The notes below the pieces were generated by a model, which ran no database searches, was not told the origin of the DNA, and was given only the letters and a program-made list of their open reading frames with translations. Below are positions 10,310 to 20,490 of a DNA stretch of 64,000 nt, one piece after another (position 1 is the first letter of the stretch; each line of letters begins with the position of its first letter). This DNA comes from Paramoeba atlantica (Eukaryota; Discosea). Location: NCBI GenBank assembly GCA_977017575.1, contig CDRNVI010000058.1, positions 124,001 to 188,000 on the forward strand. Reading direction: 5' to 3'. Position numbers and translations under genes: made by a program.

Positions 10310-12238
10310 TCAGGACTGATTCCCGTGCAGCAGCGCCTTTATCATTTGCTGTCGCAGCACACACTCCGTACCCTGCGAAGTGTTCTCCCCGAGCGGAATC
10401 CGTACCCCGTTATCATCATAGTACGCCCGTAGTACCGCTAAATACATCTCCTTGGCCACTTCCGTGACGGGAAGCACTGAAGGGAGCGCTACCTCCGGAC
10501 CCTTCTTCTTGCCCGCCCCCCTCTGCTGGGACTCCACTAAAATATGAACCCCACTCACGGAGGTACGGAACAGGTACCGCACCAACTCGACCCGCCGCTT
10601 TTGATTCCACGCCGCAAGCTGAGCGTGTGGTTCAATCGCAAACGACAGCGCGGAGTTTATTTTATTCGAAGCAAATTCGACATTTCCCGGAGGTCCGAGA
10701 AATTCGAGTCGTGCTAACGAGGCAAGAATACTGATGCTATTTCCCAAGGTCGTTTCATGGACCATATTCGGGAGCAGGACAATGATCTCCTGCATCAACG
10801 GGCGAAGTTCAAAAATGGCCGGACACAGCGTCGGGGGACGGCTGGCATCACTGACAAGCGTTGAAAGCCCACTCAGGAGTAAGGCTAGATCCGAGGGCTT
10901 GGCCTCCGGAAGCAACCCCTTAACGTGCCGGAGAAGTGAAACAAACTCCTCAGGGGGGTACACTTTTAAATGCACCATGGCGTTCAGCAACCGGCAGGTA
11001 TCGCTGATCGTCGTGGCATCGTGATGCGAGGGGAGGGTGAGGGAATCCGAAATCGGACCCTCGGAGGCCGCGTAGCCCGGAAACCGAACCCGTAAAAACT
11101 GAGCCGCAAACAACCGCACGTAGGTTTGGTTATAAAAATGCGTATTCCGCAGCGCCTGCAGCGCATCCACCAGTATCCGCGGGGAGGTATCCGCGAGTTG
11201 TGCCCCCAGCGCACGGCAACAGGCGTTGTACATCCCTTTATGGTCAATCTTATAATACGCCCCCGCGCGCAGCACATACAACACCTCCAACTGGGAATAC
11301 CCCTCCCCTCTCCTCATCACGTCCTCCAGCAACCTCTGCACCTCCCCCGCCATCCCATGCAGCACCTCCCCCGCCTTCCCATACTGCACCGCCTCCACAC
11401 TGTGCCACAGCCGGGCGTAGTCCGTAAACGTGGCCATCCCGCGGGTCGCGGCAAACCCCCCCAGCAGCGCGGCCCACATCCCGGGGTGCGCCACCCGGAC
11501 CCGGGCGAACGCCAGCCCCACCGTCGCCACCTCCCCCGGGGCCATCTCCCCCGCGAGCTGCGCGACCCGCGGGGCCAACCGCTGCATGGTGTCCGTGAAG
11601 TTCCCCGGGAGCAGCGCGGCCAGGGCGGCCACCACCGGGAGCACCCCCTCCACGGGGAGCTCATACCCGCGGTCCGCCAGCAGCGTGAACAGCGACTCCA
11701 CGAGCTGGGGGACGGCCTCCCCGAGGTGGAAGTAGCTGATGCAGGAGGCGAGTCGCGCGGCCTGGGCCACCGAGAGGGCCCGGGACCGGGCGTGCGACGG
11801 GAGGTTCTTGAGGAGACGGTCCAGCGCGAGACGGGCTTGGCTGAGGAGAGTGGGGTCGTGGGGGGGAGGAGTCGTAGTCGTAGTGGTAGTCGTAGGAGTA
11901 GGAGTCGTAGAGTTGTGGTGATGGGGAAGCGTAGTAGGTGTCGTAGTAGGTGTCGTAGTAGGATTTGTAGAGTTGTGGTGATGGGGCGTCGTACGAAGGC
12001 TACGCTCGTGTTGCTGTTTCAGTAGGGTGAGTCGAGTTACGGTGGTGGCTGCGATGGTTTCGTAAAAGGATTGGGTCTCGGCGAGGGGGGAGGGGGAGGG
12101 GGGGGTGTCGTCGAGGGTGGGGGGAGGGGGGGGAGGGGAGCGTCGGGAGGGGGAGGAGGAGGGGAGGGTGGAGGGGTTGGCGTGGATTTTGGCACGCATG
12201 CGAATCCATTGCTGCCATTGTTGTTTGATGGGGTTCAT
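10310..12238 (-). CDS. Large helical-repeat protein, probably mitochondrial RNA metabolism
   Basis: A 642-residue protein. The N-terminal 125 residues are low complexity, with Thr/Pro/His tracts encoded by GTAGTCGTAGT-like repeats at about 11870-11990. From about residue 140 on it is a run of degenerate helix pairs of 35-40 residues, with patterns such as VEGVLPVVAALAALLP and LAGEMAPGEVATVGLAFARV. These recall the FASTK/OPR-type solenoids of organellar RNA-binding proteins and the helical-repeat subunits of the kinetoplastid RNA-editing substrate-binding complex. No catalytic motif or RAP domain is evident at the C terminus. It is adjacent to another protein of the same style (12451-15675). 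Function is inferred from fold type only. Confidence 0.6.
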   Translation of the reverse strand: MNPIKQQWQQWIRMRAKIHANPSTLPSSSPSRRSPPPPPPTLDDTPPSPSPLAETQSFYETIAATTVTRLTLLKQQHERSLRTTPHHHNSTNPTTTPTTTPTTLPHHHNSTTPTPTTTTTTTTPPPHDPTLLSQARLALDRLLKNLPSHARSRALSVAQAARLASCISYFHLGEAVPQLVESLFTLLADRGYELPVEGVLPVVAALAALLPGNFTDTMQRLAPRVAQLAGEMAPGEVATVGLAFARVRVAHPGMWAALLGGFAATRGMATFTDYARLWHSVEAVQYGKAGEVLHGMAGEVQRLLEDVMRRGEGYSQLEVLYVLRAGAYYKIDHKGMYNACCRALGAQLADTSPRILVDALQALRNTHFYNQTYVRLFAAQFLRVRFPGYAASEGPISDSLTLPSHHDATTISDTCRLLNAMVHLKVYPPEEFVSLLRHVKGLLPEAKPSDLALLLSGLSTLVSDASRPPTLCPAIFELRPLMQEIIVLLPNMVHETTLGNSISILASLARLEFLGPPGNVEFASNKINSALSFAIEPHAQLAAWNQKRRVELVRYLFRTSVSGVHILVESQQRGAGKKKGPEVALPSVLPVTEVAKEMYLAVLRAYYDDNGVRIPLGENTSQGTECVLRQQMIKALLHGNQS

Positions 12239-12450
12239 GGGAGGGGGTGGGGGTGGGGTGGGAGGTAAAGGGGTGAGGTGGGGAAGAGGGTAGAACTAGA
12301 GAAGGGAAAAGGTGGGTGGGAGAGGGTGTTGTGGTGGTTCAGGAGATAAAGTTTAGGGTAGGAAAGGAGATGGAAATACATTTAAAAAAATAAGGTTATG
12401 GCCTTGATCCATCAGATCAGATCAGATCAATATACCTGCATGAGTTGGAA

Positions 12451-15400
12451 TCACCCCGTAGCCGGGGACTCGGCGTGTGCCCCTATCCGCTCTTGTTGCT
12501 CCTTTTTAAGTTGCTCCAGTTCCTCTTCCGCGGTTTGCATTTGGGAAAAGAGCTTCTGTTTGAGCTCTGGAAAGCTCTTCAGCTGGTCCGCACTTAGACT
12601 TGCGTTTCCCTCCTTCTCCAAGTGCAGCATCAAGAACTTAATCGTTGCTGGGCGCTGGTAGGGTGGAAAATTCGCATAAGCCTGTAACAACCGGAACATG
12701 TTCGCTGGTGTCGACGAGCGTGCGGACTTATAGGCTCGAGAAAAAAGCGGGGCGAGCAGCCGAGAAGTGCCTAGTCGCATGACCGCAAAACATTCCAGAA
12801 TGTCTAAACTGAGACTCGAAGTTAGTGAGGTCTCCAAGTAGGCCAGCCGCGTATTCACCGCAGAGATGAGCTTATGGTTAAAGACGCGTGAAATCGTAAA
12901 CGCTTGCAGGATGACCACCGTCTCCTTGAGCGAGGCCCCACCGAGGTGTTCCTGTATGGTGGGCAACACCTCGTGACACAGCGCACTGCAGGGCTCTTGC
13001 AGCGTCGCAAAACCATGCAGCAGTAGATGTACCTCCGCCGTGGAGAGATGCTCTTTAAGCTCCAACACACGATGGGTAACAACCGCAAAGAGCTCTGCGT
13101 TTTTCACCGAGACGGTTGCGAATCCTTTCATTACGCTGCAGCAGGTGCGAAGGGAGAGGCTGGGGCCAAAGGCAATCGCCCGCAGCGCTAACTCGTCGAA
13201 AATATCTTTTGATGTCTTTAAGTTTACCGTAGAACATGTGTAGATCAGTTCCCCCACGTCGGCTTCTTTTAACTCTTGACGTTTGGCAAGCGCCAGGGTG
13301 ATTATCGAGCTGTAGGCCTCAGTGTCGCGAAAGCCCAGCTTGGAGAGACAAGTAAGGATGAGGACGAGATCTCTCCCACCAAAATGAGGGGCTAATTCAA
13401 TAATTCTTTTGGAATAGGAGTGCACCAGACGTTTGCTTCGCAGCGGCCGCAGTGCGGCTGCCGCGAGAAGGCGTAGTGTGTCCTTCGGGGAGCACTCCGA
13501 GGCAATGTTCAAACACCGATCAATGAGATTGGAAAGCGCGATGGTATTATCCGCATAAAGAGGCACTCGCATGTAGATTAGAAAAAGATTGACAAGCACG
13601 GTGGGGTGAGTATTTCGGCGGGTGGCAGAGGTCTCGATCTCGGATCGCATCGTCGTAAACACGGCATGACCGGCCATATCCATCGTCGCAAGACAGCGCA
13701 GTGCCTTGCATAGATCCGCACTGTTCATCTCTTTTCCATGCGTTGCTACATAGTCTGCCAGTGTCGATATGAAAGACTTTTCGAGATAAGTGGATTCCCC
13801 TGCTTCGATAGCTTGGAGGAAAACAAGAAAATGGCTAGGTTTGAGAGTGTGCAAATGCTTCGTGACAAACTTGGAAAGTGTTTGAGCAGAACTTGCCTTG
13901 TTTTCCCCTTCCGCGCAAAAACATGCGTTTATGGCAATAAACACCACCTCATCGGAGCTTTCGAGTTGCTCTGAATGTTCAATTAGGTGCTGCAGATAAT
14001 GTCGCATAGGAGTGGTGGGAAGTAGTCCTAAGTCAAGGCAGTTCCGCAACAAATTCAGTTTAGCTGCACGTGAAAGGTATTTGTCGTCGGTTTCAAATAA
14101 CGGGGATATTTTATCCACAAAGGCTGTAAAGACATTACCTTGTCGAAGAGGACTTTCTTTCAATTCATCCGCGACAGAACGGAGGAGATGAAGCAGAAGT
14201 TCAAGAACGCACATGTTAACTCCGGAAATGAAACGTACTTCTTTCTTCAGAGGTGCACGATGAGAACACATTTTTTGTATGTCTTCGAATCGTTCATTTT
14301 CCGAATTTGCATCGAGCACGTTGAGCTGCAATGCTCGTTTGGTCAACCGGAAAGCAGTCTTTAGATTTATAGTAATCTCGGACAGCGTCTCATGCATCCA
14401 GCAGACCAACTCAAACCAGTCCGCAGCACTCTGTACGCGAGAGCTGCGTTGCTCGTAATTCTTCAATAGCCTTTCGTTCGGAAGACCAATCTTCTTATCA
14501 ATGCAGACGCGCAGAAAGGTTTGAATTTGTGGCCACGTCATGAGATCTGTGTTTAAATGTTCCAAAAATCGATGAACCACATCACGTTTGAATGGTGGGT
14601 ACGAAAAAATATGCAAAAGTAACGGCAAAGGAAGCGTAAATTTTAGCCCGAGAACTCTAGTCTCCAAATGTGCGTTAATTCGAACATGCTCTGTGTGTCC
14701 GCTGACATTCAGGCATTCGATGATACGAGCCACGTCCATCGGATCCACGACTTGCCTCCAGTGAATGCAAAGTTTCTCGCAAAGTAGTTGAACTGTTTGC
14801 CTGTCACCTATGTGATTCTGATGCAAAACGGTTAAAACGGGAAAGCCTTTGCAGAGTACCGAAATGCGCATCATTTTAAGATATCCGACGGCAAATTTCA
14901 TAATGTCGGACAGCATCTCGACGACTGCCCTTCTTGTCTCACCGGAAATGCTGAGCGTGTCAGCGGCTTGTAAAAGTACTTTGGCGAGTGAGCCTGCGGA
15001 TTCCAAGGCGTGCGAAGTTGATTCTGGTCCTGGAGTCTTGTGCCACCAGAGAAAAGTGGTCCGAAAATACGGGACCAGACCATCTAACTCATCGGCTCCA
15101 TAAATTTCACATAAAAGATTCAGATAAGATGCAAGTAAATGATGAGATAGGCCTTGGAGGTCTTCTACGTGACTTGGCCAATGTGAAAGCGGTTTCAACT
15201 TTGGTGTCTCCTCGGTTTCGGATGTAGTCGCTGGACTACCGGTTTTTGGGCTCTCTAAATCTTTTTTAGCAAGGTTTTCTAACTCAGCAACGAGTTGTGG
15301 AAGGTTATTTAGTTTTTTGCTTTGCACTTCCGGTGTAGAACTCGAGTAAAAACGCAATCCAATTCCTTGAAAATTATGTTTCGAAGACTTCAAACGCATC

Positions 15401-15675
15401 TTGTTTGATTGGAAAGAAAATGGAAAGGCATTTAAAGAAGAGAAGACATTCTTCGAATATAAATTTAGAAAGTGAAGAAAAGTTTCCTTATGAGGACGCG
15501 AGCCGACGGCACAACTGTGCACAAACGTGGTGTTCGGGATACACGAAATATTAGGAGTTCGGATTCGTATTTGTCGTTCTAGGTGCTCACAAGAGGGTGA
15601 ACAAGTGCATAGAGACATAACGTTAATCGATTTCGTTTTCCACGATAAAGGCATCGTAGGGACAGAACACGGCAT
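12451..15675 (-). CDS. Very large helical-repeat protein, probably mitochondrial RNA metabolism
   Basis: A 1074-residue frame. Met93 (genomic 15399) begins MRLKSSKHNFQGIGLRFYSS, a good mitochondrial presequence, and is a likely true start; the upstream 92 residues are Cys/Ser-rich and may be untranslated. The rest is an all-helical solenoid. The C-terminal half shows regular 35-40-residue repeats, for example SADLCKALRCLATMDMAGHA, GGRDLVLILTCLSKLGFRD and STAEVHLLLHGFATLQEP, where a conserved aliphatic helix precedes short linkers, as in FASTK/OPR or ARM-like RNA-binding repeats. Such proteins organise guide-RNA or mRNA complexes in kinetoplastid mitochondria; a specific subunit cannot be assigned. 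The C terminus is a Glu/Gln/Lys coiled coil. Confidence 0.66.
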   Translation of the reverse strand: MPCSVPTMPLSWKTKSINVMSLCTCSPSCEHLERQIRIRTPNISCIPNTTFVHSCAVGSRPHKETFLHFLNLYSKNVFSSLNAFPFSFQSNKMRLKSSKHNFQGIGLRFYSSSTPEVQSKKLNNLPQLVAELENLAKKDLESPKTGSPATTSETEETPKLKPLSHWPSHVEDLQGLSHHLLASYLNLLCEIYGADELDGLVPYFRTTFLWWHKTPGPESTSHALESAGSLAKVLLQAADTLSISGETRRAVVEMLSDIMKFAVGYLKMMRISVLCKGFPVLTVLHQNHIGDRQTVQLLCEKLCIHWRQVVDPMDVARIIECLNVSGHTEHVRINAHLETRVLGLKFTLPLPLLLHIFSYPPFKRDVVHRFLEHLNTDLMTWPQIQTFLRVCIDKKIGLPNERLLKNYEQRSSRVQSAADWFELVCWMHETLSEITINLKTAFRLTKRALQLNVLDANSENERFEDIQKMCSHRAPLKKEVRFISGVNMCVLELLLHLLRSVADELKESPLRQGNVFTAFVDKISPLFETDDKYLSRAAKLNLLRNCLDLGLLPTTPMRHYLQHLIEHSEQLESSDEVVFIAINACFCAEGENKASSAQTLSKFVTKHLHTLKPSHFLVFLQAIEAGESTYLEKSFISTLADYVATHGKEMNSADLCKALRCLATMDMAGHAVFTTMRSEIETSATRRNTHPTVLVNLFLIYMRVPLYADNTIALSNLIDRCLNIASECSPKDTLRLLAAAALRPLRSKRLVHSYSKRIIELAPHFGGRDLVLILTCLSKLGFRDTEAYSSIITLALAKRQELKEADVGELIYTCSTVNLKTSKDIFDELALRAIAFGPSLSLRTCCSVMKGFATVSVKNAELFAVVTHRVLELKEHLSTAEVHLLLHGFATLQEPCSALCHEVLPTIQEHLGGASLKETVVILQAFTISRVFNHKLISAVNTRLAYLETSLTSSLSLDILECFAVMRLGTSRLLAPLFSRAYKSARSSTPANMFRLLQAYANFPPYQRPATIKFLMLHLEKEGNASLSADQLKSFPELKQKLFSQMQTAEEELEQLKKEQQERIGAHAESPATG

Positions 15676-16052
15676 GCGGGTACTGATGCAAAGAAATGTT
15701 TGCGGTCAAGCCTGGTAGATTTCGTTGTTATGCAATCAGAAGTCACTAAATCATGATTTCATAGTAAGTGAGATCGTGAAACAGTTGTAAAGCATTTCTT
15801 GATACTATGCGGGCCGTATTCTAGTGAAAAACCAAAAGAATAGTACAAAATATTAATCAGTCAAAAAGAGGACAGATAGAAGTTTTTATATCAATATCAC
15901 TTTAGTAATCTTTACATAAGAGGCCTATGCTATGGTTGACCCGAGAATAATTTCTTCAACTTGCAAACTGTGTGCACTTTACTGCAATCCTCTTAGCGCT
16001 TAGAATCTTTTTACCTTCCGAAAAATGAAAACGAACGGTGCGTGCATGCCGA
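15676..16052. other. Intergenic spacer
   Basis: A 377-base AT-rich spacer between the large helical-repeat gene and RPS29. A 64-residue minus-strand frame at 15956-16150 is only a shadow of RPS29 in another frame. I see nothing else. Confidence 0.4.
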
Positions 16053-16226
16053 TTATGAGTATTTTGTCCATCCAAGACTAGTGGCGTGTTGTCGAAAACA
16101 TTTCCGGCAGCAATACAAACCATATTTGCGAATGAGACCTTTCTCAACACTGCACATGCGACACTGGCGACTACCTTTGCCTACGTGTAGAGCCTGACGA
16201 GTTTTCCAAATATCGGCGTGAACCAT
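16053..16226 (-). CDS. RPS29: Small-subunit ribosomal protein S29 (uS14), 57 aa
   Basis: A short complete frame: ATG at 16226-16224 and TAA at 16055-16053, encoding 57 residues that start [20 protein letters not shown]. It holds the uS14 zinc ribbon: CRMC, then [20 protein letters not shown], giving four Cys in a CxxC-x14-CxxC-like arrangement (residues near 24, 27, 42-43 and 46), and ends GWTKYS. The eukaryotic protein is usually 56 residues, so length fits. It binds 18S rRNA in the head of the 40S subunit. It lies in the same-strand array between the helical-repeat gene and the LSm gene. Confidence 0.93.
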   Translation of the reverse strand: MVHADIWKTRQALHVGKGSRQCRMCSVEKGLIRKYGLYCCRKCFRQHATSLGWTKYS

Positions 16227-16535
16227 TTTCCGTAAAATTACGTGCTATCAAAAAATCAATATAAAGAAAAAAAAATGTGTTGAATCTTTTGAATATTTTT
16301 CTGATTACCTTACAATAGCAGCACTTGGTTCTTGAATTACATGAATGAGCTACATGAATGAGTTACATGGAAGGGACACCTGCGAAAAACTACAATTTTC
16401 AAAACTATCTCTCCAATATGATGCAACTCCTTACAGATTTGTCTTGAGTCGACATTTCCGCAAAAAGCAAAAGCTTCTCGAGATAGATAAAGAAAAGGAA
16501 AAAAAGAACAATACAGCTTTACCTATTGGAACGCC
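16227..16535. other. Intergenic spacer
   Basis: A 309-base spacer, AT-rich, with a direct repeat of TACATGAATGAG near 16337-16362. No gene seen. Confidence 0.35.
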
Positions 16536-16859
16536 TTAACTGACATTTACTAGAGAGGACTCACTCGTTTCTCGTAAATCACTGTCCTCCATACGTACCA
16601 TGGCGGTGCTTGGAATCATACACATGGACAAAAAGCGTTCTCGAATAAACATACTATTATTTTGTGTCATTTCCGCATTTTCGTTGGAGTTTCCTACATC
16701 GTCCTCTGCTGGGATCGGCGGAAGAGACTCCCACGCCTCACTTAGAATCACGTGACCATCACAGTCATAACTCGCAATGACGCCTCGAAAGACCCTACCG
16801 TCCGTAATGGTTATGTGCACTCGGCGTCCTAGAAAAGTCTTTGACATTCTTGTGCGCAA
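16536..16859 (-). CDS. LSm-fold protein resembling NatC auxiliary subunit NAA38
   Basis: A 107-residue single LSm domain. The Sm1 motif is seen in FLGRRVHITITDGRVFRGVIASYDCDGHVIL, followed by an insert (residues about 49-75) and an Sm2-like strand LSMCMIPSTAMVRMEDSD. The Sm2 segment resembles the GLAMVPGHHIVSIEV of NAA38/LSMD1, rather than the RGxx motif of canonical Sm/LSm1-8 proteins. NAA38 is the small subunit of the NatC N-terminal acetyltransferase with NAA30 and NAA35. A divergent LSm of RNA complexes is the alternative. Met5 (MSKTFLGRR) could also be the start. Confidence 0.7.
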   Translation of the reverse strand: MRTRMSKTFLGRRVHITITDGRVFRGVIASYDCDGHVILSEAWESLPPIPAEDDVGNSNENAEMTQNNSMFIRERFLSMCMIPSTAMVRMEDSDLRETSESSLVNVS

Positions 16860-17055
16860 GTTAGGAGGTAAACCTCATGATAATATGTATAAAATTCTGG
16901 AAAAAGCAAATCGTATATTTTCTACAAATTAATTTTACAAACAAAAGAGATAAATATACAAGTAAATTGGTTTGAACCGTAGTATCCTGAATTTGACAAA
17001 GAAATACCAAACAATACTTCGAAAAAACATCGAACAATTCTTTTTCAAATTCACC

Positions 17056-19143
17056 TCATCTTGCCGTTTCCTCCTGAACTGGTTTGTCCTGAACAAAACC
17101 GGTCATTTCCACGGGCGCGTACTTACCACCACTGTGTTTCAAATCGTAGTAGTAACACACATAAATGGTATCAATACACACGGCATAGACCTGGAAAAAC
17201 ACACAGGACATAAAATAACACACAACGGCAATAAACACAAGAGGGAGTACCGTACTTTGCTCGCTTACAAACGATTCCTCACAGAATATTCCCCGCTGCA
17301 GGAGCAAATGGCTGCACAGGACACAGGAAAAAACAACCAGCATTTTGCCTAACCCAATCACGACCCCTTCCACGGCACTGAGCACCACAGCAGTCGCAAT
17401 ATTATCCAAAATAATATGAAAAGCCTCTCGGGCAGCGGAACAGAAACACTGGGAGGTAATACACATCACAATGTAACCGTTACGTGAGATCACTTTGAGA
17501 AACTTTTCAAAACAAGCGAGTAAGCATTCCGCGATGCAGGAGAAAAACCGGTTCACGTTGGGCCGGCCCGCGACCTTCTCGGCTTGTGTGGCAATCAGTC
17601 GCATCGCAATGCGTAGCATTTGAACCAAAGCAATGAGTAACGTCCCAAGCGCGAGCGTCCCGGCATGATACCCGAGTGTCCAGCACGTTGCTCGGGCAAT
17701 GGATCCATAGGGGAGATATTTATGCGTCGACGCCTGGGCTTCTCTTTTCTCTGGAGATGAAGCCATCACCGAGGGACAGCTAAAATACCAAAATACGGTA
17801 CAAAAGGCCAGAATGGTAAACCCCACAGCCGTGACAAACCCCAGTGACCACAAAGCCCCGAAAAGCGTGTAGACATACAAATAGGGTCGGTAGAGGTCGT
17901 CACAGACAAATCCCCCAATGTTATAGCTCTCCTCCATAGTTTGATTGCCCCACGAGAAGGTTGAATTTCGTATGGAAAACGGAATTTGCACCGTATGGGA
18001 ACAATCCGAGGTGTAGAGAAACAACCCGACGCCTGCGGACCACACCACAATGAGCAACTGGACCGCGGAGGTCACCAGCGACACCCCCACCATCGAGGGG
18101 GCCGCGGAGAGCACGCGCCCGCCCATACGAATCATATCACACGCGGTGTCCACATGTCGCGCAAACCAAAACATGAGCAGAACGTAAACCAACGTGGTGG
18201 CCGCGAGACCATACGAACTGAGGCGCCAGAATTGAGCCGACTGCGTGGAGAAAAGCGAAATCGAGGCCTGCGGGGTGCGCGCTGGATTCGCCATGGCCTC
18301 TGCCTGGGTGTGGAGGTACCACGTGAGCAGGAGAAACAGCAGCAGCACGAGCACGATACTCAGCCACACGAGGGGCTTCACCGCGAGACGCATCAGTTGG
18401 ATGTAGAGCACACTGAGGAGCACACAGAGCGCCGCGGAGAGGAGCAGAACTCTCCAGCAGTCACAGAGCTCGGAGAGGCCTTGGGTTAAGACTCCGGAGA
18501 TTTGCATCGCGTAGGGAATTTGGGAGAGATAGGGGGAGAGGGTATCGGTGGGGAGCCTTTGGGGCACACAGCGATGGGCAAAGGTTTGGGTGTCGTAGGT
18601 GATGGGGTAATACGCAGGAATGTACCACGGAAGAGCGGAATGGTTGGAGTGGGGGTCGCGCGAGTGACGGGGGACATCTCCGTAGGTGTAGACTTTTTGA
18701 GATTCCGGTAAAAAGAGGGCTGAAAATGGGCTTTGAGCGTTGTGAAAAGGCTCAGGGCATTGACGCACACACAGCGCACGCTGTACCCCTTGGTAGGCCA
18801 TGGCCAGCACGGTGTTTGTGTCGTTGGAGGAGGCCAACGCCTTTTCCGGGGCAAGCGGTACCCATAAATGCGTATTCTCCTCCCATCGTTGACTTTGGTA
18901 CACACTTTGGTCCGGGATGTGGTTGGAAAACTCCGGGGGTCCGGTTCCCTTGCCACAGACATAGCCGAGGTAGTCCGTGCCATAGAGTAGACGGTTGGGA
19001 TCCCCGGATTTAAGGCTCAGTCCTCCGAGTACAAGGAAACCGACCCAAAACACAACGAACAGGACAAGAAAGAAAACATCCGTACAGCTTCGATGGGTGA
19101 CGTAGGTGGAGGGGAGTTTGTTGTCACCCCCGCAGCAGAGCAT
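17056..19143 (-). CDS. Choline-transporter-like protein (SLC44/CTL family)
   Basis: A 695-residue membrane protein. After a short cytosolic N terminus comes TM1 (VFFLVLFVVFWVGFLVLGGL) and directly the family signature NRLLYGTDYLGYVCG. A long extracellular loop with Cys and N-x-S/T sites (NDT, NHS) spans about 70-215. The remaining segments form about nine further TM helices. The C-terminal half carries the PF04515 core: LALGTLLIALVQMLRI, RNGYIVMCITSQCFCSAAREAF and QVYAVCIDTIYVCYYYDLKH. CTLs move choline or ethanolamine, feeding phospholipid synthesis. Length fits the family's usual 650-720 residues. Confidence 0.93.
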   Translation of the reverse strand: MLCCGGDNKLPSTYVTHRSCTDVFFLVLFVVFWVGFLVLGGLSLKSGDPNRLLYGTDYLGYVCGKGTGPPEFSNHIPDQSVYQSQRWEENTHLWVPLAPEKALASSNDTNTVLAMAYQGVQRALCVRQCPEPFHNAQSPFSALFLPESQKVYTYGDVPRHSRDPHSNHSALPWYIPAYYPITYDTQTFAHRCVPQRLPTDTLSPYLSQIPYAMQISGVLTQGLSELCDCWRVLLLSAALCVLLSVLYIQLMRLAVKPLVWLSIVLVLLLFLLLTWYLHTQAEAMANPARTPQASISLFSTQSAQFWRLSSYGLAATTLVYVLLMFWFARHVDTACDMIRMGGRVLSAAPSMVGVSLVTSAVQLLIVVWSAGVGLFLYTSDCSHTVQIPFSIRNSTFSWGNQTMEESYNIGGFVCDDLYRPYLYVYTLFGALWSLGFVTAVGFTILAFCTVFWYFSCPSVMASSPEKREAQASTHKYLPYGSIARATCWTLGYHAGTLALGTLLIALVQMLRIAMRLIATQAEKVAGRPNVNRFFSCIAECLLACFEKFLKVISRNGYIVMCITSQCFCSAAREAFHIILDNIATAVVLSAVEGVVIGLGKMLVVFSCVLCSHLLLQRGIFCEESFVSEQSTVLPLVFIAVVCYFMSCVFFQVYAVCIDTIYVCYYYDLKHSGGKYAPVEMTGFVQDKPVQEETAR

Positions 19144-19421
19144 GGCGTCCGGAGCACGTGTGGGGGATTCTTCTTATGCAGGAAGAAGATTTACAGCGTT
19201 TGGTTTATAAAGGCGATATGGTTTTGCCAGGCCCGTGCTTCATGGTTGGTTTTGCATGGGGAGGAATAGAGAATAGTTCTAGACTCGATAAGATAGAGAA
19301 AAAACGATGAATCACAAAATGGACGGTTTTTAACGAAACATAACTCAAAGACTTATGATTTTAACACAACCTGATGTACAAAAACCTATCAAGCACTAAA
19401 GTAGATGGAGTCTACTTTTCT

Positions 19422-20243
19422 CTAAATTTCAACTGTGGCAGCGACAACAAAATTGCTCCAGTCCGCGTCTTGAAACGCAGCCTTGTCTTCCTCCGCCTGC
19501 TGTGTTTCCTGGTTTTCCTTTACCCTGGTTTTCTCCCTCTGCCACAGCGCACTGTCCCAGCAACGCGCCAGCAGCTCATCGGGGCGGCATGTGCTCTGCG
19601 TCTCCAACGCTTCCACGAGACCACCGGAGGGTCGCAAAATACGCTGGTAGGATTCAAACAAATGCCGAAAGAGATGAAACCTTGGGTGTCCATCTTTTAG
19701 AAAATCAAAATAGGGGTTTCGCTTTTCATGCGTCATCAGGGCGTGCATGAACTCCTCTCCGTAGATGACCAGATACTGGGCGGTGTGTTTCATCAGCTCC
19801 AATGTAGTAAGGCAGATTTCATTCCCTGTGGGACTGAAATCCGCATCTAGACTGTGGATAAGGGGGAGGGGGTCGGTAGCAGGAACAGGCCGCTCCTCGT
19901 TTAGCATCGCGCAGAGAAGAGAATGGGTTTGTGTTTCGGGTGATACGAAAGATGAAATTGTGGTCGTCCCCGATGGCTGAGTAGCTTGAGGTGTCGTATC
20001 CACAACGGGGGTTTGGTCCCGTAACTCTTGTTTGTATTCCTCCACTTTTTGACGGTAGTACGCGTGGTAGGGGTTTTCGGGCTTCAAAAAGCTAAACGTT
20101 ACGTTGGTCATGATGGTTCGATTCGCAAGAAGCCCGTACTCGAATTTTTCACCTTTCTCAGCAACCCTCTTGGCTGTTTTATCGACCGTCTCCCGAGTGC
20201 TCGGAGGGGGAAGAATCACGCGGGAGGAAGGGGCAGCGCTCAT
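19422..20243 (-). CDS. SF3A1: Splicing factor 3A subunit 1 (SF3A1/PRP21), short form
   Basis: A 273-residue protein with two SURP modules. SURP1 spans about residues 17-67 (RETVDKTAKRVAEKGEKFEY ... FSFLKPENPYHAYYRQKVEEY). SURP2 spans about 147-202 (LELMKHTAQYLVIYGEEFMH ... FLKDGHPRFHLFRHLFESYQ). Between them is a Thr/Pro/Gln linker. After SURP2 a stretch with LLARCWDSALWQREKT matches the following helical region. Human SF3A1 is about 790 residues with a C-terminal ubiquitin-like domain that is absent here. The protein belongs to the U2 snRNP, needed in kinetoplastids for trans-splicing of every mRNA. Confidence 0.9.
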   Translation of the reverse strand: MSAAPSSRVILPPPSTRETVDKTAKRVAEKGEKFEYGLLANRTIMTNVTFSFLKPENPYHAYYRQKVEEYKQELRDQTPVVDTTPQATQPSGTTTISSFVSPETQTHSLLCAMLNEERPVPATDPLPLIHSLDADFSPTGNEICLTTLELMKHTAQYLVIYGEEFMHALMTHEKRNPYFDFLKDGHPRFHLFRHLFESYQRILRPSGGLVEALETQSTCRPDELLARCWDSALWQREKTRVKENQETQQAEEDKAAFQDADWSNFVVAATVEI

Positions 20244-20490
20244 TGTTTAAAAAAAGTAGACTGGGTTAAAAAAATCTACCAAATGATGTTTGAGTTTTGT
20301 GGGGCATTGAATGTGTCTATCAAATCTGAATATTTCAAAGGTACTGACCCATCCTTTAATTACATTTAAATTGGTATGCAAGCCCATAAAAACAAACATT
20401 TGTGAACCATAAAGCACAAACCTACATGAAGAACACAGCAATTTACTGCATTACGTCTGTTTTGCCCCTTTTCACACCCCCTTATTGCCC

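Noticed and set aside
11126-12025. 299-residue plus-strand frame rich in Arg/His/Pro
   Set aside because: Antisense shadow of the helical-repeat gene 10310-12238; composition follows from the other strand's Leu/Ala/Gly codons and repeats.
17986-18489. 167-residue plus-strand frame in the choline-transporter gene
   Set aside because: His/Glu/Arg-rich antisense frame inside a gene with clear family motifs on the minus strand.
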